From Sphingobium nicotianae (GTDB lineage: Bacteria > Pseudomonadota > Alphaproteobacteria > Sphingomonadales > Sphingomonadaceae), in the NCBI RefSeq assembly GCF_018603885.1, contig NZ_JAHGAW010000012.1:62001-126000 (forward strand): a stretch of DNA of 64,000 bases, given 5' to 3'. Under the pieces are notes generated by a model. The model did no database searches. It was not told the origin of the DNA and was given only the letters and a program-made list of their open reading frames with translations. Made by a program: the position numbers and the translations under genes. The stretch's first letter is position 1. Every line of letters begins with the position of its first letter. Shown here piece by piece: positions 33,529 to 43,099 of the stretch.

Positions 33529-34581
33529 ATGCCACAGGTCGCGCACCCCACCTCCACATTCCCGGCCAGGCGCACTGCCGGCCGGCCGGTGCTGCTGGCG
33601 CGCTGGCTTTATGCCATCACGGCGCTGATCATCCTCATGGTCGTCATCGGCGGGATCACCCGGCTCACCGAATCGGGCCTGTCGATCACACAGTGGAAGC
33701 CGGTCACCGGCACCTTGCCGCCGTTGACCCAGGCCGATTGGGAGGCCGAGTTCGCGGCCTACAAGCAGAGCTCGCAATATGTGCTGATGAACCAGGGCAT
33801 GACGCTCGCGGCCTTCAAGCACATCTTCTTCTGGGAATATGTCCACCGCCTGCTCGGCCGGCTGATCGGCGTTGCCTATGCCCTGCCTTTGGTCTGGTTC
33901 GCCTGGCGCCGGGCGATCCCCGTCGGCTTCGGTATGCGCCTCATCGTCCTGTTGCTACTCGGTGGCGCGCAGGGCGGCGTCGGCTGGCTCATGGTCAGGA
34001 GCGGCCTCACCGACCGGACCAATGTCGAGCCCGCCATGCTGGCGGCGCATCTCGGCATGGCGCTCGTCCTGCTCGCGGCCGTGCTCTGGACTGCCCGCGA
34101 TTTCGCGCTGCTCGCCCGTGATCCGGCGGCGGGCAAAGCCCGGCTGACACTCGCCGGTGCGCTCCCCGTGCTGCTGCTGTTCGTGCAGCTCATGCTGGGG
34201 GCGCTCACCGCGGGGCTGCGCGCAGGCTATGTCGCCAACACCTGGCCGCTGATGAACGACCATTTCGTGCCGGAGGGCATCGCCTGGGCCGGATCGCTCT
34301 GGATGACGCTGACCAGTGATCCGTTCCTCGTCCATTTCCTGCATCGCTGGTGGGCCTGGGCGGCGGCGGCGGCGATCGTCTGGATGGCGGCGCGGCTGCA
34401 CGGGGCGGGTGCGCAGCAGCAGGCGATCGCGCTGGTCGGGCTGACGCTCGGCCAGATCATGCTCGGCATCGCGACGGTGATCACCGGCGTCGCGCTGGTC
34501 ATCGCCGTCGGGCATCAACTCGTCGGCGCGCTGCTGTTCGGCGCGGCGATCATGGGTGCGCACAGGCTCGGCACGCGATGA
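33529..34581 (+). CDS. ctaA: heme A synthase
   Basis: 350 residues with eight membrane helices, the long alphaproteobacterial CtaA/Cox15 type. Conserved segments are ITRLTESGLSITQWKPVTGTLPPL, FFWEYVHRLLGRLIG (heme-ligand His), GAQGGVGWLMVRSGL, MLAAHLGMAL (His), and FLHRWWAWAA and VGHQLVGALL (His) in the second half. It converts heme O to heme A for aa3-type cytochrome oxidase. The start at 33529 has GGGAG upstream. It overlaps cutA as ATGA. Confidence 0.95.
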   Translation: MPQVAHPTSTFPARRTAGRPVLLARWLYAITALIILMVVIGGITRLTESGLSITQWKPVTGTLPPLTQADWEAEFAAYKQSSQYVLMNQGMTLAAFKHIFFWEYVHRLLGRLIGVAYALPLVWFAWRRAIPVGFGMRLIVLLLLGGAQGGVGWLMVRSGLTDRTNVEPAMLAAHLGMALVLLAAVLWTARDFALLARDPAAGKARLTLAGALPVLLLFVQLMLGALTAGLRAGYVANTWPLMNDHFVPEGIAWAGSLWMTLTSDPFLVHFLHRWWAWAAAAAIVWMAARLHGAGAQQQAIALVGLTLGQIMLGIATVITGVALVIAVGHQLVGALLFGAAIMGAHRLGTR

Positions 34582-34895
34582 GCGAGATCGCCTTGGTCTA
34601 TGTGCTGTTCGGCGATCGCGCCTCGGCCGAGACCATCGCGCGGGACATGGTCGAGGAGCGTCTCGCGGCCTGCGCCAATCTGCTCGGTGAGGGCCAGTCC
34701 ATCTATCCCTGGGAAGGTCGGGTCGAGACGGCGAGCGAAGTGCCGGTGCTGTTCAAGACGGCGCCTGCTCGCCGCGACGCGCTGATGGCCGCACTGGCGC
34801 AGCGCCACGGCTATGATCTGCCTGCGATCCTGAGCTGGCCGGTGAGCACGACACCGGATTATGCAACCTGGGTGATGAAGGAGGCCGCAGGTTGA
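34578..34895 (+). CDS. cutA: CutA divalent-cation tolerance protein
   Basis: 105 residues, full length. The ferredoxin-like CutA1 fold is marked by ALVYVLFGDRASAETIARDMVEERLAACANLL, IYPWEGRVETASEVPVLFKT and YDLPAILSWPVSTTPDYATWV. CutA forms very stable trimers; its link to copper tolerance is old and the role is still uncertain. It overlaps ctaA (ATGA) and the next gene (TTGA), forming a tight three-gene operon. Confidence 0.95.
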   Translation: MSEIALVYVLFGDRASAETIARDMVEERLAACANLLGEGQSIYPWEGRVETASEVPVLFKTAPARRDALMAALAQRHGYDLPAILSWPVSTTPDYATWVMKEAAG

Positions 34896-35620
34896 CGCGA
34901 TCCGTTCTGTTCGGTTTGGCGATGCTGATATGGCCCGCCGCCCTATGGGCCGCGCCGGTGCAGCTGCCTTGCAAGATCCCCGGCAACGCCGATTTCAGCA
35001 TGACCAACGAGCAGCATGGCTGGGCGCGCGATGGCAAGCCCTTTACCGTGACCGTGACGCAGCGCTTCCATTTCCAGCGCGAGGCGGCCGGCAATCGCCT
35101 GACCCTCGGCATAATCAGCGCGACCAGCGATCTTGCTGATGCGGCCGCGAGGAAGCGGCTCGATACCGCCTTTGGCCCCAACAGGCAGGAACCGATCGAG
35201 GTGTGGCTCGACGAGACCGGGCAGATCGTGCGCGTCGATGATCTTGCGCGGCACTGGCAGGCCTATCTCGGCCAGATCGAGCAGGTCGCGCGCGACATGG
35301 AGGCGGCAGGCCAGTCCAGCGCGCGAGGCCGGGCGACGCTTGCGATCCTGCGTGATGCCGATGAGGCCACGCGCATCGGGCTCGTCGCCGGCAGTGTCGG
35401 GCCTCTGCTGCGTTACTGCGGCCAGAGCGCCGACGGTGTGGCGGCTGACGGGCAATTGCGCGTCACGGCCGAAAAGGACACGGCACAGCTGCGCGAGACC
35501 GCCTCCTATGAGATCGATCTGGCGACCGGCCTGGCGCACCGCATCGAGCGCCGCGTGACGATCAAGGCGCAGCCGGACAAGCCGGAACTGCTGCGCTGGC
35601 GCTTCGATCGTCTCCCCTGA
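34892..35620 (+). CDS. exported protein of unknown function
   Basis: 242 residues from a TTG that overlaps the cutA stop; GGAGG lies just upstream. The signal peptide (MTRSVLFGLAMLIWPAALWAA) leaves a mature periplasmic protein with two cysteines (LPCKIP and RYCGQS) and a C-terminal beta-rich part (RVTAEKDTAQLRETASYEIDLATGLAHRIERRV) with a pattern of a lipid- or sterol-binding fold. I do not recognise the family. Confidence 0.78.
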   Translation: MTRSVLFGLAMLIWPAALWAAPVQLPCKIPGNADFSMTNEQHGWARDGKPFTVTVTQRFHFQREAAGNRLTLGIISATSDLADAAARKRLDTAFGPNRQEPIEVWLDETGQIVRVDDLARHWQAYLGQIEQVARDMEAAGQSSARGRATLAILRDADEATRIGLVAGSVGPLLRYCGQSADGVAADGQLRVTAEKDTAQLRETASYEIDLATGLAHRIERRVTIKAQPDKPELLRWRFDRLP

Positions 35621-35776
35621 CGGGGCATGGTATCCCAATACCCGTCAGCAAAGTGGCCCTTTTGCTTGACTTTAAGGGATCGAATCGTCATTAGCGCCGC
35701 TCCGGCGGTGCCCCAGCTCCTGTAGCGCGGTGCCGCCCAATTGTTTTTGTAAGTCATATTTCTGGAGGCAGCGGCC

Positions 35777-36256
35777 ATGAAGGCGCTCATGAAGACCACC
35801 AAGCCGGCGACCCCGGCGACGGTCGAGAAGAAGTGGCTGATCGTCGATGCGGAGGGCCTCGTCGTCGGCCGCGCCGCCACGATCATCGCCAACATCCTGC
35901 GCGGCAAGCACAAGCCGAGCTTCACCCCGCATGTGGATTGCGGCGATAATGTCATCGTTATTAACGCCGAGAAGGTGAAGTTCACCGGCAACAAACTGAC
36001 CGACAAGGTCTATTACAAGCACACCGGCTATGCCGGCGGCATCAAGGAAACGACGCCGCAGAAGGTGCTTGAGGGCCGCTTTCCCGAGCGCGTGCTGGAG
36101 AAGGCGATCGAGCGCATGATCCCGCGCGGCCCGCTCGGCCGTCAGCAGATGCGCAACCTGCGCGTCTTCAAGGGCACGGAGCATCCGCACACGGCCCAGA
36201 ACCCCGAAGTGCTCGATATCGCGGCGATGAACCGCAAGAACAAGGTTGGTGCCTGA
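35777..36256 (+). CDS. rplM: 50S ribosomal protein L13
   Basis: 159 residues. [43 protein letters not shown] is the typical alphaproteobacterial start, followed by [15 protein letters not shown] [12 protein letters not shown], and [25 protein letters not shown]. The start at 35777 is used because TCTGGAGG precedes it; an internal ATG at 35789 would drop four residues. The 3' end shares one base with rpsI (TGATG). Confidence 0.97.
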   Translation: MKALMKTTKPATPATVEKKWLIVDAEGLVVGRAATIIANILRGKHKPSFTPHVDCGDNVIVINAEKVKFTGNKLTDKVYYKHTGYAGGIKETTPQKVLEGRFPERVLEKAIERMIPRGPLGRQQMRNLRVFKGTEHPHTAQNPEVLDIAAMNRKNKVGA

Positions 36257-36774
36257 TGTCCGATACCGTCAACTCGCTGTCCGATCTGCAGGACCTCGCC
36301 CAGGGTACCGGTGGTGACATCGCCGTCGCGACGCCCGCCGCGCCCGTCGTGTCGAACGCGCCGCTGCGCCAGCAGGAGCTGGACAAGCAGGGCCGCAGCT
36401 ATGCGACCGGCCGCCGCAAGGATGCCGTCGCCCGCGTCTGGGTGAAGCCCGGCACCGGCAAGATCACGGTCAATGGCCGCGATCAGGAGACCTATTTCGC
36501 GCGCCCGACGCTTCGCCTGGTCATCAACCAGCCGTTCACCGTCACCGAGCGGACCGGCCAGTATGACGTCGTCTGCACCGTCAAGGGCGGCGGCCTTTCG
36601 GGCCAGGCCGGCGCGGTCAAGCATGGCATCGCCCAGGCGCTGACCAAATATGAGCCGGCGCTGCGCAGTGCGGTCAAGGCCGAGGGCTTCCTGACCCGCG
36701 ACAGCCGCACCGTGGAGCGCAAGAAGTACGGCCGGGCCAAGGCTCGCCGCAGCTTCCAGTTCTCGAAGCGCTGA
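36256..36774 (+). CDS. rpsI: 30S ribosomal protein S9
   Basis: 172 residues. An N-terminal extension of about 50 residues ([25 protein letters not shown]) is common in sphingomonads and precedes the S9 core: [28 protein letters not shown].. [27 protein letters not shown] and the RNA-contacting tail [19 protein letters not shown]. rplM-rpsI form an operon with a strong terminator. Confidence 0.97.
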   Translation: MSDTVNSLSDLQDLAQGTGGDIAVATPAAPVVSNAPLRQQELDKQGRSYATGRRKDAVARVWVKPGTGKITVNGRDQETYFARPTLRLVINQPFTVTERTGQYDVVCTVKGGGLSGQAGAVKHGIAQALTKYEPALRSAVKAEGFLTRDSRTVERKKYGRAKARRSFQFSKR

Positions 36775-36807
36775 TCTTTCTCGGCGTTCTTCGCCAAGCA
36801 GAATTTG

Positions 36808-36834
36808 GGGTCGCCCTTCGGGGCGGCCCTTTTT
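36808..36834 (+). terminator. intrinsic terminator of the rplM-rpsI operon
   Basis: GGGTCGCCC-TTCG-GGGCGGCCC, a 9-bp stem with one G-T pair and a UUCG tetraloop, followed by TTTTTC. It is 34 bp after the rpsI stop. Confidence 0.92.
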
Positions 36835-37076
36835 CTTTCCAGAACAACAAGATGTGCGGTTTGGTGTCAAACTTCGCGAAGCTCGCGCGTGTCGCGCGTA
36901 GTGAAATTGGACGAACCGTCCCGGCGCGAACGGCGCTGGAGACTTTTAGAGGAATGGACGGTGGAAAGAGCGGCCGGTTCGCGGGCTTGCTGCCACCATG
37001 CCGATGGCGGCCTTCGTAGGACAGCCCTTCCCGCGCTGAGCTGCGGACATGCGGGCGGTTCGAATCGCCAAAATGA
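36835..37076. other. intergenic region without a recognisable feature
   Basis: About 240 bp between the rpsI terminator and the stop of the convergent ABC-F gene (302 bp from stop to stop). I see no coding frame with a ribosome site, no tRNA-like cloverleaf and no strong hairpin. Confidence 0.6.
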
Positions 37077-38660
37077 TCATCCCAGCTCAATCCGCGCCTC
37101 AATGCCGATCCGTGCCAGGAATGCCGCGTCGTGGCTCACCGCCAGCAGCGCGCCGTCATAGCCGGCAAGCGCCTCTTCCAACGTCTCGATCGCATCGAGA
37201 TCGAGATGATTGGTCGGCTCGTCGAGGATGAGCAGTTGCGGTGGCTGCGGTCCCGCCGTGACGATGGCGAGACCGGCGCGCAGGCGCTCGCCGCCACTCA
37301 GCACGCCGGCGGTTTTCAGTGCGTCGCGATTGCGGAAGGCGGCGCGCGCCAGCGCGGCATGCACCTCGCCGGCGGTCATGCCAGGATGATGCGCGCGCAT
37401 ATTGTCGATCAGATTGCGTGCCGGATCGAGCAGAGCGACATGCTGATCGAGCATCGCGATCAGCCCTTCCGCACGGGTGACGCGGCCGGTGGTCGGGGTG
37501 AGGGCACCCGCCGCCAGCGCGAGCAGGCTGGTCTTGCCGCTGCCGTTGGGACCTTCGATCGCGATGCGACGCGGGCCAGTGATGTCGAAGGAGAGCGGGC
37601 CGAACAGGCGCCGGCCACCGAGCTCCAGCACGACTTCCTCGAAGCGCAGCAGGGTTCGGTTGGCCGAGAGGCCAGACGGCGGCAGGTCGATGCTGAGCGG
37701 CGTCACGATCTCGACCCGCTGGCGGGCGGTGTCGAGCGCCTCGCGCGCCGCCCCGATCTGACGCTGGGCGAGCTGGCGGTCGCGCGCGCCGCTCTCCTGC
37801 GCCTGCTCCGCCATCCTGCCGAGGGCGATCCTGGGAATGCCGCCTCTGGCGCGCAGGGCACGACCAGCCTTGTCGCGCCGGGCCTTTCTTTCGGCCTGTT
37901 TCTGGACGGCACGTTGCTGGCGATCGAGGCCGCGTCGGCTGCGGTCCAGCGCCATCTCGGCGCGCTCGCGCGCGGCGTCGCGCTGCGCGGCGAAGTCGCT
38001 CCAGCCGCCGGAGACGCTGAGGATGCCGACGCCGGAAAGCTGGACGATGCGATCCATGCTTTCCAGCAGATCGCGGTCATGGCTGGCAATCAGCGCACCG
38101 CCGGGCCATCGGCCGAGCAGATCGGCAATGGCGCGTCGTCCGTCCGCATCGAGATTGTTGGTCGGCTCATCGAGCAGCAGCAGGTCGGGCTCGGTCAAAA
38201 GCATGGCGGCAATGCCCAGGCGGGTGCGCTCGCCGCCGCTCAGCGTGGCACACTCCCGCTCGAGCCCGATTGAAGCGAGGCCGACATCGGCCAGCGCGGC
38301 CGCCAGCCGTTCGGGCAGTGTCCAGTCGGCCCGCGCCGCATCGTCGAGCGTGCCGGTTCCGGCGTTCATCCGGTCGAGACAGGCCAGCGCATCCGCCAGG
38401 CCGAGCGCCCGCGCGACGTCGCCCTGATCGGGCAGGATCTGTCGCAGCGTGGCGATGCGGCCAGCAACATGGACATGGCCCGTTTGCGCGGCCGCTTCGC
38501 CCGCGATGATCGCAAGCAGGGTTGACTTGCCGGAGCCATTGCGTCCGACCAGGCCGATGCGCTCGCGGCCGATGGCGAGCGTCAGATCGGTGAAAAGCGC
38601 TGAGCCGTCAGGCCGGGCGGCCGTGACGGAATCGAGCGTGAGAAGGGCGGGAGCGGACAT
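37077..38660 (-). CDS. ABC-F family ATPase
   Basis: 527 residues with two ABC cassettes and no membrane helix. Cassette 1: Walker A GRNGSGKST, signature LSGGERTRLG, Walker B LLLLDEPTNNLD. A basic, coiled linker (about 220-300, DRSRRGLDRQQRAVQKQAERKARRDK) is the P-site tRNA interaction motif region. Cassette 2: GPNGSGKTS, LSGGERLRAG, LLILDEPTNHLD. ABC-F proteins act on the ribosome in translation control or antibiotic protection. The start at 38660 is chosen because it gives the normal N-terminus (LLTLDSVTAARPDG). Confidence 0.93.
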   Translation of the reverse strand: MSAPALLTLDSVTAARPDGSALFTDLTLAIGRERIGLVGRNGSGKSTLLAIIAGEAAAQTGHVHVAGRIATLRQILPDQGDVARALGLADALACLDRMNAGTGTLDDAARADWTLPERLAAALADVGLASIGLERECATLSGGERTRLGIAAMLLTEPDLLLLDEPTNNLDADGRRAIADLLGRWPGGALIASHDRDLLESMDRIVQLSGVGILSVSGGWSDFAAQRDAARERAEMALDRSRRGLDRQQRAVQKQAERKARRDKAGRALRARGGIPRIALGRMAEQAQESGARDRQLAQRQIGAAREALDTARQRVEIVTPLSIDLPPSGLSANRTLLRFEEVVLELGGRRLFGPLSFDITGPRRIAIEGPNGSGKTSLLALAAGALTPTTGRVTRAEGLIAMLDQHVALLDPARNLIDNMRAHHPGMTAGEVHAALARAAFRNRDALKTAGVLSGGERLRAGLAIVTAGPQPPQLLILDEPTNHLDLDAIETLEEALAGYDGALLAVSHDAAFLARIGIEARIELG

Positions 38661-38766
38661 GGAGCACCTGTAAGCAGTTCGACAACGCGTTGCAGTCGAG
38701 TGCCAGGTCCATGATGAAAGCTCCGATGAGGGTGACGCCGCTACCTTAGTCGAAAAGGGCGAAAAA

Positions 38767-39433
38767 TCAATTCTCTCCGACGCCGCTTCTCGCCCTGTGC
38801 AGGGCATATGCCAAGGCCAGCATCGCCACGGGGAAGGTGACGGCCCACAGCGCTCCGCCCGCGATCAGCCACGGGAGCAGCATCTGGAAGGCGAGAAACG
38901 GCAGGAGCAGGCCGTTCGCGATCATCGCGGCGCGAGCCGTGCGCCAGGCGGATGACGGCAGCGCGAAGGCGCCGGCCAGCGTCGCCAGGCTCATGAAGCT
39001 GTAGCCGAGCAGATCGACGGCGAAGAGGAAGGAGCGATAGGGAATGAACAGGAATGGCTCGAGGCCGGCCGTGTCGCCCGCCACGAGACGTGGCGCGACG
39101 AGCATCAATTGCACGAAATAGACGAGGCTGATCAGCGTCGCATAAACCGTGGCGAAGGCCAGGGCGATCTGGCTGAACACCCGGCGTTGCGGCGGCGCGA
39201 GCCGATGCAGCGCCGCCGTGAGGACGAGGAAGGCGGAGCCCAGGAGCAGCGAGGGCGTCAGCAAGAACAGGATGCCGCGCGGCGTGCTGCTGCTCATCGG
39301 GCCGCCGGCCGAACCCAGCGCGCCGGCCCATTCGAAGCTGCGCGATGATATAGGCGATGCTGAGCAAGGCGCAGGCGACAGCGGCCCAGAAGGCGACGGA
39401 ACGGGCGGCCTTGTTGCCGAATGAGCGAGCCAT
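38767..39433 (-). pseudogene. frameshifted multi-pass membrane protein
   Basis: The N-terminal part (MARSFGNKAARSVAFWAAVACALLSIAYIIAQL) starts at the ATG at 39433 with GGGAGACC upstream. The rest (FEWAGALGSAGG.. through GVGEN, with about six membrane helices) lies in another frame. The two join at about 39331-39342, where an indel of one or two bases near CAGCTTCGAATGG breaks the gene. Codon use stays normal after the break, so the change is recent or a sequencing error. The family is unknown to me. Confidence 0.75.
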
Positions 39434-39544
39434 TGGGGTCTCCCAAGAGTGCCGTCATGATCTGCCCGTCTCGCCGGCGTCGTGCATTGCGGCAGATCAA
39501 TGGCCATATTGCCGACCCTTCGCGCTGGTGCTAACCGCTCATCC

Positions 39545-39775
39545 ATGCAGGCACCGCCCGAGATTCTTCGCGTTCATGGCCGCCGAGTCGCTTGTGACGG
39601 CTCGGGTCATGGCATTTCCGCTGCGCTTGGCCATCCCAAGGTCTATCTGGAGATAGACGAGCATGGCTATGTCGACTGCGGCTATTGCGACCGGCGCTTC
39701 GTGCTGGAAGGCGGCCCGGCGGACGATGCCGGGATTGCGGGCAAGCCGGACATCGCCTCGGGCGCCAGTCTTTAG
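39545..39775 (+). CDS. CHCC zinc-finger protein
   Basis: 76 residues. The pattern VACDGSG.. LGHPKVYLEIDEHGYVDCGYCDRRFVL is the zf-CHCC domain of the NDUFS6-like family (ligands C-H-C-C). In alphaproteobacteria such proteins are associated with complex I or iron-sulfur proteins. The start at 39545 has no strong ribosome site. The TauD-like gene follows 15 bp after its stop, so the two may be cotranscribed. Confidence 0.9.
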   Translation: MQAPPEILRVHGRRVACDGSGHGISAALGHPKVYLEIDEHGYVDCGYCDRRFVLEGGPADDAGIAGKPDIASGASL

Positions 39776-39790
39776 GAGGCGCGCGGGCTC

Positions 39791-40768
39791 GTGAACGCCC
39801 CGTTCCCCGCGCCTGTCGATGATCCCGCCGCCTGGACCGGGCCGCAGATCGGCGGACGGGAAGGCTTCACCCATCGCCTGTCGCAGCCCCAGCTCGATGC
39901 GATCGATGGACTGGTCGAGCGGACGCGAGGGCGCGCGCCGCACGAGATTCGCAGGGCGGACTTTTCTTCGCCCGAGATCGATGCATTGATGGCGGCGGCG
40001 CGCTGGCAGCTGCTCCACGGCACCGGCGCGATCATCCTCTCGGGCATCGACGCGGCGCGCTACGATCTCGATGCGCATGAGCGGCTCTACTGGGGCCTCG
40101 GCACCCATGTCGGCACCGGGGTCGAGCAAAGTCCGCGGCGCGACTTCATCGCGCATGTGCAGAGGGAGGAAGGCGGCCCGCTGCGCGGTTACACCACCGA
40201 CATGGAGCTGCGCTCGCACACCGATTTCCATGAGGTGCTCTCGCTCTATTCGCTGCGCACCGCGCCGAGCGGTGGGGAGAGCGGGGCGGTGAGTGCGCTT
40301 GCGATCCACAATATCATGGCGCGCGAGCGGCCGGATCTGCTGGCGGCGCTCTACGAGGGCGCGCATATCGACTGGCCGCAGCGGGCCGTGCCGCTGGAGG
40401 AGAAGCTGCCTTTCTTCTGGACGATCGACGGCAAGACCAGCGGCTTCAACAATCGCGTGTTCATGCGCTACGGCCGCGAGCCGGAGAAGCTGCCGGAAAG
40501 ACTGCGGGAGGCGCTCGCTTTCTATGACGAGATCGCGCTGCGGAGCGATGTCCGGGCCGACTTCCTGCTCCAGCCGGGCGAGATGTTCTTCTGGCACAAT
40601 TTCCTGGTGCTGCACTCGCGCCAGTCGTTCAGCGACACGCCCGACCGCAAGCGTCTGTTGCTGCGGCTGTGGCTCAATGTACCGGGCGGACGGCCGATCC
40701 ATCCCGCGATGGCGCGGCTGACGGCGGAAATCGACGCATTTCACGGGCGGGAACCCGCAGTGGCCTGA
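39791..40768 (+). CDS. TauD/TfdA-like 2-oxoglutarate-dependent dioxygenase
   Basis: 325 residues from a GTG with AGGAGG upstream. The iron site is H143-x-D145 (LRSHTDFHEVL) and H275 (FLVLHSRQSF), and the 2-oxoglutarate Arg is in DRKRLLLRLW. A TfdA-like structure with a jelly-roll core (GTGAIILSGIDAARYD; FFWTIDGKTSGFNNRVF) fits hydroxylation of an unknown small acid. The downstream aldo/keto reductase begins 20 bp later, suggesting a shared small-molecule pathway. Confidence 0.9.
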   Translation: MNAPFPAPVDDPAAWTGPQIGGREGFTHRLSQPQLDAIDGLVERTRGRAPHEIRRADFSSPEIDALMAAARWQLLHGTGAIILSGIDAARYDLDAHERLYWGLGTHVGTGVEQSPRRDFIAHVQREEGGPLRGYTTDMELRSHTDFHEVLSLYSLRTAPSGGESGAVSALAIHNIMARERPDLLAALYEGAHIDWPQRAVPLEEKLPFFWTIDGKTSGFNNRVFMRYGREPEKLPERLREALAFYDEIALRSDVRADFLLQPGEMFFWHNFLVLHSRQSFSDTPDRKRLLLRLWLNVPGGRPIHPAMARLTAEIDAFHGREPAVA

Positions 40769-40788
40769 AAGCGAAACGGGAGAGAGCG

Positions 40789-41670
40789 ATGACCGATATC
40801 AGCAAGGCCGGCACCTACAGGATCGGCAGTCTCACCGTGAAGCGCATGGGCTACGGCGCGATGCAACTCGCCGGGCCGGGCGTGTTCGGCCCGCCGAAAG
40901 ATCGGGCGGCGGCGATCCGCGTGCTGCGCGACGCGGTCGCGGCGGGCGTCGATCATATCGATACCTGCGACTATTATGGACCGCATGTGACCAACCAGAT
41001 CATTCGCGAGGCGCTGCATCCCTATCCGGACAATCTGGTGCTGGTCAGCAAGGTCGGCGCGCGGCGCGGATCGGACGGCTCCTGGATCCCGGCGCAGAGC
41101 CCGGATGAGCTGATCTCGGCGGTGCACGACAATCTGCGCAACCTCGGCATCGAGCAGATTCATGCCGTCAATCTGCGCCTGATGGGCGGGGCGGACCATG
41201 GCCCGTCCGAGGAATCGCTCGAGGAGCGCTACACGGTCATGGCCAAGCTGCAGGAACAAGGGTTGATCAGGGAGCTCGGCATCAGCACGGTGACGCCCGC
41301 GCAGATCGCCGAGGCACAGAGCATCGCCCCGCTCGCCTGCGTGCAGAACCACTATAATCTCGTGCATCGCGCCGACGATGCAATGATCGACGATCTGGCG
41401 CGGCAGGGCATCGCCTATGTGCCCTATTTCCCGCTCGGCGGCTTTCAGACCATCCAGACCGAGGCGCTGTCCGCGATCGCGGCGAAGATCGGTCTGTCGC
41501 CGCTGCAGGTGGCGCAAGCCTGGCTGCTGGCGCGCTCGCCCAATATCCTGCTGATCCCGGGCACGTCATCGCCCGTGCATCTTCAGGAGAATCTGGCAGC
41601 GGCGGAGGTGGTGCTGAGCGCGCAGACGCTGGCCGAGCTGGAGACGATCGCGGCGAGCGGGGTGCATTGA
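40789..41670 (+). CDS. aldo/keto reductase
   Basis: 293 residues. KRMGYGAMQLAGPGVFGPP and DHIDTCDYYGPHVTNQIIREAL contain the catalytic Asp and Tyr; LVSKVGARR has the Lys; the fourth catalytic residue His falls in EQIHAVNLRLMG. It resembles YdbC-type pyridoxal or general NADPH-dependent reductases. GGGAGAGAG precedes the ATG. Located in the same short operon as the TauD-like dioxygenase. Confidence 0.92.
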   Translation: MTDISKAGTYRIGSLTVKRMGYGAMQLAGPGVFGPPKDRAAAIRVLRDAVAAGVDHIDTCDYYGPHVTNQIIREALHPYPDNLVLVSKVGARRGSDGSWIPAQSPDELISAVHDNLRNLGIEQIHAVNLRLMGGADHGPSEESLEERYTVMAKLQEQGLIRELGISTVTPAQIAEAQSIAPLACVQNHYNLVHRADDAMIDDLARQGIAYVPYFPLGGFQTIQTEALSAIAAKIGLSPLQVAQAWLLARSPNILLIPGTSSPVHLQENLAAAEVVLSAQTLAELETIAASGVH

Positions 41671-41758
41671 GGGCGCGTATCTCGCGCTTCCTTCGTCATT
41701 TCTGCGCGAGCGGGAACGGAGTGCCGAAGTATTCAGCCACCGTAGCGTCCGAGAACGA

Positions 41759-42484
41759 CTATTTGCCTGCCACCGTCTCGGGATAGACCCCGGCAAGCAC
41801 CTCGTCGAAATGGGCCCGGACGAGGTCGTTGCAGCCGCAGGCGCGGCGGCGCAGACCCTCATAGTCCTTGACCAGGATGCCGCCGCGGCGCGTGCGGATC
41901 AGGCCCTCGCCCTTGAGACGCTGGATCTGGCGGCTGGCATAGCTGCGGCCCACGCCCAGGATCGAGGCGAACTGCTCCTGCGTCATGACGATGTCGTTGA
42001 GGCCGGTGCGCTCGACCGAGGCGGCGAGCCATTTGGCCGCCCGCGCCTCGACCTTGTGCGTGGCATTGCAGGCCACCGACTGAAAGATCTGCGCGACGAG
42101 ACAATCGGCATAGCGCGTGAAGAAGTGTTTCAGCGAGGAAGACCGGTTCTTGGCCTCCTCGAGGTCCGTGCAGGCGATGCGGGCGAACGATCCGGCATTC
42201 ATCACGCTGGAGCGCGCATAGGCGGCGATCCGGCCCTGGCTCACGATCCCGCCGATCGCCCCCTCGCGCCCGACCATTGCGGTCTCGATGACGCTGCCTT
42301 CGTCCATGACGACGAGAAATGAGGCGACGGACGAACCCAACGGAAAAAAAGCATGTTTCACCACATCGCCAGGATCGTAGATGGTTTTGCCCGTCTTGAA
42401 CTCGACGATTTCGGCTATGTCGCTGAGAAGCTTGCGGTCTGAGCGGTTCATGGCCGCGATCAGATTATTGTCTTCCAGAACCAT
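41759..42484 (-). CDS. Crp/Fnr-family transcriptional regulator
   Basis: 241 residues. A cyclic-nucleotide-binding-like beta roll (about 20-125, GKTIYDPGDVVKHAFFPLGSSVASFLVVMDEGSVIETAMVGREGAIGG) and a C-terminal HTH (about 165-220, VMTQEQFASILGVGRSYASRQIQRLKGEGLI). It has no N-terminal cysteine cluster of FNR, and the cAMP-binding residues are not conserved, so the ligand is unknown. This type (FixK-like/NnrR-distant) is abundant in sphingomonads. It is divergent from the receiver gene. Confidence 0.9.
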   Translation of the reverse strand: MVLEDNNLIAAMNRSDRKLLSDIAEIVEFKTGKTIYDPGDVVKHAFFPLGSSVASFLVVMDEGSVIETAMVGREGAIGGIVSQGRIAAYARSSVMNAGSFARIACTDLEEAKNRSSSLKHFFTRYADCLVAQIFQSVACNATHKVEARAAKWLAASVERTGLNDIVMTQEQFASILGVGRSYASRQIQRLKGEGLIRTRRGGILVKDYEGLRRRACGCNDLVRAHFDEVLAGVYPETVAGK

Positions 42485-42637
42485 GGCCGTCCCTCTGTTC
42501 TTTCGCGCCGGCAGGACAACGAGTCAGAAGCAACGAAGTTGCCTGATTGTGCACTAGTGAACAGACATGCGGATGCGCTGAGTGCAAAGGTGCACAGGCG
42601 GGCCACTGGGGGCTGACCGCGGTTCACTCAAAGTTGA

Positions 42638-43042
42638 TTGGTCACCGCAGTGCCATCCAGTTCATCGTCGTCCGGGCATGGCCCCGCTCCTCTCGGTATC
42701 GCGCTGATCGTCGAGGACAACGTCATGATCGCGCTGGATGTCGAGGCGCAGCTCGAGGATCTCGGTGCGGAAGGCTGCGTCATTGCCGGGACGGTCGAGA
42801 ATGCCCTGCTCGCGCTTGATGCGCGGGACATTGCCTTCGCCATCGTCGATGTCGACCTTGGCGCGGAGACGAGCGAGGAAGTCGCGGCCACCTTGATCGC
42901 GCGCGGGCTGCCCTTCGTCTTTGTCACCGGCTATGGCGATCCAGTCCCCATGATGGCGAGTTTCCCGGATGTGCCGGTGCTGATCAAGCCGTTCAAGGAG
43001 GAAGCGCTGCGCGCCACGCTGGTGCAGATCGGCGTCGGCTAG
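42638..43042 (+). CDS. single-domain response-regulator receiver
   Basis: 134 residues: the acidic pair in IVEDN, the phospho-acceptor Asp in IVDVDLG and the Lys in LIKPF identify a CheY-like receiver. There is no output domain. The start is uncertain: a TTG at 42638 or a GTG at 42650, both followed by a serine-rich linker. Such receivers work with PhyR-type or hybrid histidine kinases in alphaproteobacteria; no kinase is adjacent. Confidence 0.82.
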   Translation: MVTAVPSSSSSSGHGPAPLGIALIVEDNVMIALDVEAQLEDLGAEGCVIAGTVENALLALDARDIAFAIVDVDLGAETSEEVAATLIARGLPFVFVTGYGDPVPMMASFPDVPVLIKPFKEEALRATLVQIGVG

Positions 43043-43099
43043 GCCGGCAAGCTCGCCTTCGCCCTTTGCCATGGGGTTTCGTGCGCCTATATCGGCAGC

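Noticed and set aside
36835-37076. Looked for a tRNA or small RNA in the gap after rpsI
   Set aside because: No cloverleaf or T-loop consensus and no promoter-terminator pair.
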